The translations under genes were made by a program, and so were the position numbers. A model generated the notes under the pieces. It was not told where the DNA came from. It ran no database searches and saw only the letters and a program-made list of their open reading frames with translations. From the NCBI GenBank assembly GCA_025056955.1, contig JANWYL010000003.1, forward strand, positions 1-32,838: a stretch of DNA of 32,838 bases, given 5' to 3'. This DNA is from Sandaracinaceae bacterium. GTDB taxonomy: Bacteria > Myxococcota_A > Polyangia > Polyangiales > Sandaracinaceae. Every line of letters begins with the position of its first letter. Positions within the stretch are counted from its first letter, which is position 1. Of the stretch, positions 27,754 to 32,838 are shown one piece after another.

Positions 27754-30534
27754 ATGGGCCTTAAGGCCGAGATTGCCCGCCTGCACAAAGGGGTGGCGAG
27801 GGCAGAAGCAGTGTGTCAAAGCCAGCCAGTGTCTCATCGGGCTTGGCACGCACTCGAGGCAAAAGAAGTACTGAGCCTCCTTGGAAGCAGGGAGGAAGGG
27901 CTTTCGAGTGAGGAGGCAAGAAAGCGCCTCCTCCGGGATGGGCCCAATCAGATCGAGCCAGCGGATGGCCTGAGCTGGCTTTCAAAGCTCCTCCGGCAAT
28001 TCATCGAGCCTTTGGTTGTTGTCCTCATTGCCTCTTCCCTGCTTTCGCTTGCGCTTGGCGACACAGTGGATGCGCTTGTGATTGGAATTGTCGTGATCAT
28101 CAATGGGATCATTGGATTTGTCCAAGAATTTCGGGCCGAACGGGCGATCCAATCCCTCGGACGCCTGCTTGTGACAGAGGCTTCCGTGCTCCGTGACGGT
28201 CGCCCCCAGCGCATTCCAAGCGCATCCTTGGTGGTTGGGGACATCGTCTTTTTGAGCTCGGGTGATGGCGTCCCTGCCGATATCCGTTTGCTTGAAAGCA
28301 AAGAACTCCTGGTCGAAGAAGCTGCGCTGACCGGTGAATCGGTACCGGTTGAAAAATCACCCGCGCTTCTCCCCCAAGAGACAGCCCTTCCCGAAAGGAG
28401 CAACATGGTGTATGCGGGTTCGGCTGTGGTGCATGGCCGGGGTCACGGGGTGGTTGTCGCCACGGGCAAGGAAAGCGAGGCAGGGCGAATCGCGAGGCTC
28501 ATGAAAGAAACCAAGGGGATTGAAACACCGCTCACCAGGCGAATCCGCCGCCTCTCCAGAGCCCTCGTCTGGACTGTGCTCGGGATCGCTTTTGTGCTCT
28601 TTGTGATCGAGCTCCTCCGCGGAAGACCTCTGGACGAGACCTTCAACGCAGCTGTGGCTTTGGCAGTTGCAGCCATTCCCGAGGGGCTCCCTGCTGCAGT
28701 GACTGTGCTCCTTGCGGTTGGCACCCAAGCCATGGCCCGCCGCAACGCCCTGATTCGGCAACTGCCTGCCGTCGAAACCCTTGGGAGCACCACGGTGATC
28801 TGCACCGACAAAACGGGAACACTCACCCAAAATCAAATGACAGTCACAAGCGCTGTGATTGGAAATGAGTGGGTGGAAATCGGAGGGGTCGGGATGGACC
28901 TCAAAGGTGATTTCTTGCTCCGTGGCGCTCCAATCGGCCATTCACCTGGTTTGATCGAAGTTCTCCGTGCAGGTGCATTGTGCAACGAAAGCCGGTTGGA
29001 GCTGAGTGCACAGGGGCTTAGGGCAGAGGGAGATCCAACAGAAATCGCTTTGATCATCGCTGCCCATAAGGGGGGTGTGCGCAAGGAGGAACTCAGCCAG
29101 TGGAAACGCCTCGACATCATCCCCTTTGAGTCGGCACGCATGTACATGGCCACCCTTCATGAAAAAGAGGGTGATCCATCCCAATCGATTGCCTACGTCA
29201 AAGGCTCGTCAGAAGCCTTGCTCCACCGATGCACCGATCAAATCCTTCTCGATGGCACCATTCACCCAATCGATCACAAAAAGCTTGAGCAAAGCGTCGA
29301 AGCCATGGCTTCGCAGGGCATGAGGGTGCTTGTGATCGCACGCAAGATGTTGGGCAAAACCCATCGACTTGACCATGAGGAATTGCACCATCTCACCCTC
29401 ATCGGTCTTGTTGGAATGATCGATCCCCCAAGGCCCCGGGCACGCGAAGCGGTGATCCGCTGCCAGGAAGCAGGAATCATGGTCAAGATGATCACCGGCG
29501 ACCACGCAAGCACAGCAAAAGCGATCGCCAAGGCACTTTCGATTGAAGGTTCACGCGATTCAAAGGGCGAGCTCGAGGTGCTTAGCGGCCGGGAAATCGC
29601 CCTCCTCGATGAAGAAGTCCTCGCGAAACGCGTTCTTTCGACGGCGGTCTTTGCAAGGGTCCTCCCCGAGCAAAAGCTGAGCCTGGTCAAAGCCCTCCAA
29701 AAAAGGGGGCAAATCGTTGCGATGACGGGAGATGGAGTCAACGATGCTCCTGCCCTTAAGCAAGCCGATATCGGAATCGCCATGGGACGCCAAGGCACAG
29801 AAGTCGCGCGAGCAGCTGCCGCGATGGTGCTCACCGATGATGATTTCGCAACGATCGCTGCTGCCGTTGAAGAGGGGAGAGCCATCTACGACAACTTGGT
29901 GAAATTCATCGCATGGACACTGCCCACGAACGGTGGCGAAGCGGTGGTGCTTCTTGCAGCGATGCTCCTCGGCACAGAGCTCCCCGTGCTCCCCTTGCAT
30001 CTCCTCTGGATCAACATGAGCACTGCTCTGCTCCTTGGCACTTCCCTCATCTTCGAAGTTCGGGAGCCTGGGCTAATGCAAAGGCCGCCTCGTTCACCCA
30101 AAGAATCCTTGATCGACCGCAACCTCCTCATCCGCACCATCCTCGTAAGCCTCGCCATGGGGATCACGGCATTTGCCCTCTTTGAAACGGCGCAATCCCA
30201 TGGTGAAAAGATCGAAGCAGCGCGCACCATTGCAATGAATACCGTGGTTGTGGTTGAGGTGGGTTATCTCTTTGCCTGCAGATCCCTGCGCCATACCCTC
30301 TTTCAAATCGGCTTTTTCACCAACCCATGGGTGTTTGGAGCGTCCTTTCTCATGCTCATCACCCAGCTTGGAATCACCTACCTCCCCTTCTTCAACCGCA
30401 TCCTTCACACTGGACCAATCGAGTGGTGGTGGTGGGTGGTTTTGAGTGGGCTTGGCTTCCTTGTGTATCTTGCCGCTGAACTCAAAAAGGTGCTTTGGAA
30501 GGGTGATTTGGATGTGCGTGGAACCCTTCGCTGA
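27754..30534 (+). CDS. P-type cation-transporting ATPase (P2-like)
   Basis: TGESVPVEK, AAIPEGLPAAVTVLLAVGTQAMARRNALIRQLPAVETLGS, CTDKTGTLTQNQM, MTGDGVNDAPALKQADIGIAMG. ATG begins one base after the globin stop. Confidence 0.96.
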   Translation: MGLKAEIARLHKGVARAEAVCQSQPVSHRAWHALEAKEVLSLLGSREEGLSSEEARKRLLRDGPNQIEPADGLSWLSKLLRQFIEPLVVVLIASSLLSLALGDTVDALVIGIVVIINGIIGFVQEFRAERAIQSLGRLLVTEASVLRDGRPQRIPSASLVVGDIVFLSSGDGVPADIRLLESKELLVEEAALTGESVPVEKSPALLPQETALPERSNMVYAGSAVVHGRGHGVVVATGKESEAGRIARLMKETKGIETPLTRRIRRLSRALVWTVLGIAFVLFVIELLRGRPLDETFNAAVALAVAAIPEGLPAAVTVLLAVGTQAMARRNALIRQLPAVETLGSTTVICTDKTGTLTQNQMTVTSAVIGNEWVEIGGVGMDLKGDFLLRGAPIGHSPGLIEVLRAGALCNESRLELSAQGLRAEGDPTEIALIIAAHKGGVRKEELSQWKRLDIIPFESARMYMATLHEKEGDPSQSIAYVKGSSEALLHRCTDQILLDGTIHPIDHKKLEQSVEAMASQGMRVLVIARKMLGKTHRLDHEELHHLTLIGLVGMIDPPRPRAREAVIRCQEAGIMVKMITGDHASTAKAIAKALSIEGSRDSKGELEVLSGREIALLDEEVLAKRVLSTAVFARVLPEQKLSLVKALQKRGQIVAMTGDGVNDAPALKQADIGIAMGRQGTEVARAAAAMVLTDDDFATIAAAVEEGRAIYDNLVKFIAWTLPTNGGEAVVLLAAMLLGTELPVLPLHLLWINMSTALLLGTSLIFEVREPGLMQRPPRSPKESLIDRNLLIRTILVSLAMGITAFALFETAQSHGEKIEAARTIAMNTVVVVEVGYLFACRSLRHTLFQIGFFTNPWVFGASFLMLITQLGITYLPFFNRILHTGPIEWWWWVVLSGLGFLVYLAAELKKVLWKGDLDVRGTLR

Positions 30535-30546
30535 ACGACAGGTTGA

Positions 30547-31497
30547 TCAGGTGCCAACACCCTCCCGATGCGCGCGGATGGCTTCGCGGGCGGGACCGAA
30601 ATCTTTTGGGCCTTGGACCGAGATGGCCTGAACGCCTTCAAGGGTGCGTTTGACCATGCCGGTAAGCGCATTCCCTGGGCCAATCTCGACAAAAAGGCTC
30701 ACGCCATCGGCATGCATGCGCCGGAGGCTTTCCTCCCAACGCACGGGGCGGCTCACTTGGCGGATGAGGGCTTCTCGGGCTTTTTCCGGCGAGCAAAGCG
30801 GCAAAGCGTCGATATTGGCATAGATCGGGACCCTCGGGCTTTGAAAGCGCATCCTGCGGATATAGGGCTCAAGGGCCTCTTCAGCGCTTCTCATGAGGCT
30901 GGAATGGAAAGGGGCGCTTACGGGCAAAGGCATGGCCCGGCCGCCAAGCTTTTTCACGCGCTCACTCACCATTTCCACAGCCCGAGCATGGCCTGCAATC
31001 ACGATTTGGCCTGGTGAGTTGTAGTTGACAGGCTCGACCACTTCGCCGCTTTCCCTTTGGACTTCCTCACAGAGGTTGCAAAGGGCCTCCCGGCTCACCT
31101 TGAGGATGGCGCTCATCGCTCCTACGCCAAGGGGGACTGCTTCTTGCATGAGTTTTCCGCGCAAGCGGACGATTTCAACTGTTTCTTCGAAGTCAATTGT
31201 GCCTGCCACCACATTGGCGGTGTATTCGCCAAGGCTATGGCCGGCCACGCAATCGGGAGTTTCTCCGAAAGCCTTGTAGATGGCAATCGAAGTCACAAGC
31301 ACAGCTGGCTGCGTGTGCTCTGTCAGGCGCAAGCTTTCCTCTGGGCCTTCAAAGCAAAGGCGACTTAAAGAAAAGCCAAGTACATGATCGGCAATTTCAA
31401 AGAGCGAACGCGCCTCTTCGCTTGATTCAAAAACCTCTCGGCCCATTCCAACCCGCTGGGCACCTTGGCCAGGAAAAATGAACGCGACTTTGCCCAT
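30547..31497 (-). CDS. fabD: Malonyl-CoA:ACP transacylase
   Basis: KVAFIFPGQGAQRVGMG, AGHSLGEYTANV (active Ser), PVSAPFHSSLM (active His). ATG 31497 preferred over 31512. Confidence 0.97.
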   Translation of the reverse strand: MGKVAFIFPGQGAQRVGMGREVFESSEEARSLFEIADHVLGFSLSRLCFEGPEESLRLTEHTQPAVLVTSIAIYKAFGETPDCVAGHSLGEYTANVVAGTIDFEETVEIVRLRGKLMQEAVPLGVGAMSAILKVSREALCNLCEEVQRESGEVVEPVNYNSPGQIVIAGHARAVEMVSERVKKLGGRAMPLPVSAPFHSSLMRSAEEALEPYIRRMRFQSPRVPIYANIDALPLCSPEKAREALIRQVSRPVRWEESLRRMHADGVSLFVEIGPGNALTGMVKRTLEGVQAISVQGPKDFGPAREAIRAHREGVGT

Positions 31498-31514
31498 TGC
31501 CTTTGGCCTCATGC

Positions 31515-32156
31515 TTAACCTCGAAAATCATGTCTTCGCCAACGCTCAAGCACAAAGTAGTTGAGGGGAATCCGAAGAGGGCCAAGCGCGACATAGGCTT
31601 TGCCAACCAAAAGGTCGGGGTTATCGCCATAGACCTGTACCAAGTAGTCGCGAAGGGGAGGACCGAAGAAGCCGTTTCCTCCAAGGCCATAGTCAAGAAG
31701 GAGGGCATTGGGATAGCGGTCATCCCGCGAACCCTTGACCACGCGATGGACCCGAAAGAAGCCAAAACGGCGTGGGGCCTCATCGCTTGGAAGCAGTCGA
31801 GGAGGCGCCTCGTCCGGAAGGCGGGGACATGAAATGTTATAGCCTTGAATGAAAGGCTCAGGACCACCTTTGACGCGGGGAGGGCCCTCGTAGAAGCCCT
31901 TCACAAAGCGGCGCAAGCCAACGAGGGAGTAGAGCCGGACGCAATTGGCGCCATTCCACTCCCAGCCAGCAAGGCTTTCCAAATGAGGTGCTTCGCCTTG
32001 GATCATGATCGCCTCGAGGTGGGAAATGCGCGCTTTCTGCACCAAGCTGAGCCAAGTCCAGCGCTCCCCAGTTGGGCTGAGCAGCATCCGGCTTGGAACA
32101 AGCGCGTTTGAAGGCCCTTGCCCAGTCATTCCCAGGCCCCAAGCCTTGCGAGGCAA
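31515..32156 (-). CDS. Conserved-looking hypothetical protein
   Basis: Same strand and close spacing with fabD; GLRRFVKGFYEGPPRVKGGPEPFIQGYNISCP...RRFGFFRVHRV...YPNALLLDYGLGGN...LLVGKAYVALGPLRIPLNYFVLER. Start uncertain (M at 32087 possible). Confidence 0.65.
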   Translation of the reverse strand: MPRKAWGLGMTGQGPSNALVPSRMLLSPTGERWTWLSLVQKARISHLEAIMIQGEAPHLESLAGWEWNGANCVRLYSLVGLRRFVKGFYEGPPRVKGGPEPFIQGYNISCPRLPDEAPPRLLPSDEAPRRFGFFRVHRVVKGSRDDRYPNALLLDYGLGGNGFFGPPLRDYLVQVYGDNPDLLVGKAYVALGPLRIPLNYFVLERWRRHDFRG

Positions 32157-32168
32157 TCGCCCAACCGA

Positions 32169-32609
32169 CTAGCTCCCATGCTTTTCAATCAGCCGAGCCA
32201 CCCGAGGGACGGCCTGCTCAACGTTGCTCTTTGCCAAGGGGCGGAGGCGTTCGTAGGTGGCTTTGATCACCCCGCTTCGGCTCCGCTGGGCGCGGGCATC
32301 GGTAATGGCCAAAAGTGCATCTGCAACGCGGCTGGCTTGCTTTTCAAAATAAGGCACAATCGGCTCGGCCTTTTGCTTGGCCTCCATGTAGATGGGCTCG
32401 ATGGCTTCGGCAAATTCCGGAAGCAAGTGTTCAACCACTTCCTGAATGAAGCCTGGCCGAATGCTTTTTACGGCCTTGTAGCCCGCCTTGATCGCCATGC
32501 CTGAAAGGCCCCCTTTCGATTCGACCTCTGCTTCGATGATGTCCAAGCATTCTTTGACCACTTGGGCCTTGCGCCCTTCATTTGTGAGGATTTCAACGAG
32601 TTTTCCCAT
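32169..32609 (-). CDS. Small helical hypothetical protein (possibly DUF6918-like)
   Basis: MGKLVEILTNEGRKAQVVKECLDIIEAEVESKGGLSGMAIKAGYKAVKSIRPGFIQEVVEHLLPEFAEAIEP; ATG preceded by GGGAGGTTCC. Confidence 0.7.
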   Translation of the reverse strand: MGKLVEILTNEGRKAQVVKECLDIIEAEVESKGGLSGMAIKAGYKAVKSIRPGFIQEVVEHLLPEFAEAIEPIYMEAKQKAEPIVPYFEKQASRVADALLAITDARAQRSRSGVIKATYERLRPLAKSNVEQAVPRVARLIEKHGS

Positions 32610-32689
32610 GGAACCTCCCTGCGATCTTTAGCCCAAAATCAGGCAAGCAAACATGCGTTTGTTCTCTACCCAAAGCAGCCATCGTTTGC

Positions 32690-32838
32690 CTAGGCAAGCG
32701 GCCTTCGGAGCACCCGGCCGGGCCGGGCGCCTGTGGGCTTTCCATCGCGGATGACGAAAGTGCCATTGATCAAAAGGTGTACAAAGCCCTCGGGATGCTG
32801 CCTTGGCTCGGAAAAAGTCGCGCGGTCGCGCACTTTTT
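32690..32838 (-). CDS. C-terminal end of a D-aminoacylase/N-acyl-D-amino-acid deacylase-like amidohydrolase (truncated by window edge)
   Basis: Not in the ORF track; reverse-strand translation ...KVRDRATFSEPRQHPEGFVHLLINGTFVIRDGKPTGARPGRVLRRPLA*, with the family-typical NG..V..G..TG..PGRvLR ending. Confidence 0.7.
   Translation of the reverse strand, partial: KVRDRATFSEPRQHPEGFVHLLINGTFVIRDGKPTGARPGRVLRRPLA

Noticed and set aside
1-32838. CRISPR arrays, IS/transposase genes, prophage, toxin-antitoxin or known defence systems
   Set aside because: Searched by eye in sequence and ORF translations; the only tandem repeat is the coding DAG repeat without spacers, and no transposase, integrase or defence motifs were seen.

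Overview
This is a compact 32.8 kb chromosomal window whose gene content resembles a deltaproteobacterial/Myxococcota-like genome. That affiliation is inference from lipoprotein style, DAG-type linkers and gene families; no rRNA is present. About 27 protein genes (two of them partial at the edges) and one tRNA(CAT) are supported. Housekeeping and metabolic genes: class-B DnaJ, argC, ilvE, hisS, gcvT-gcvH, a SpoU-type RNA methyltransferase, fabD and a P-type cation ATPase. Envelope/accessory genes: a GT39-like membrane protein, an M23 peptidase, a Cys-rich Sel1-repeat protein, an L,D-transpeptidase lipoprotein, a LamG lipoprotein split by an apparent +1 frameshift next to a 24-bp DAG tandem repeat, a membrane HEAT-repeat protein, and a large lipase-like lipoprotein with Asp-rich Ca-binding-like motifs. 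I see no CRISPR array, transposon, prophage or recognisable defence system. The best leads are: (1) an aromatic/proline repeat protein after hisS; (2) the frameshifted DAG-LamG lipoprotein; (3) a cluster of lipase-like lipoprotein, divergent truncated globin and P-type ATPase; (4) a signal-peptide-less BtuF-like protein in a gcvT-gcvH cluster; (5) a perfect inverted repeat plus repeated TGTTTCAG words at the start of the Sel1 gene. None is proven to be a new system.
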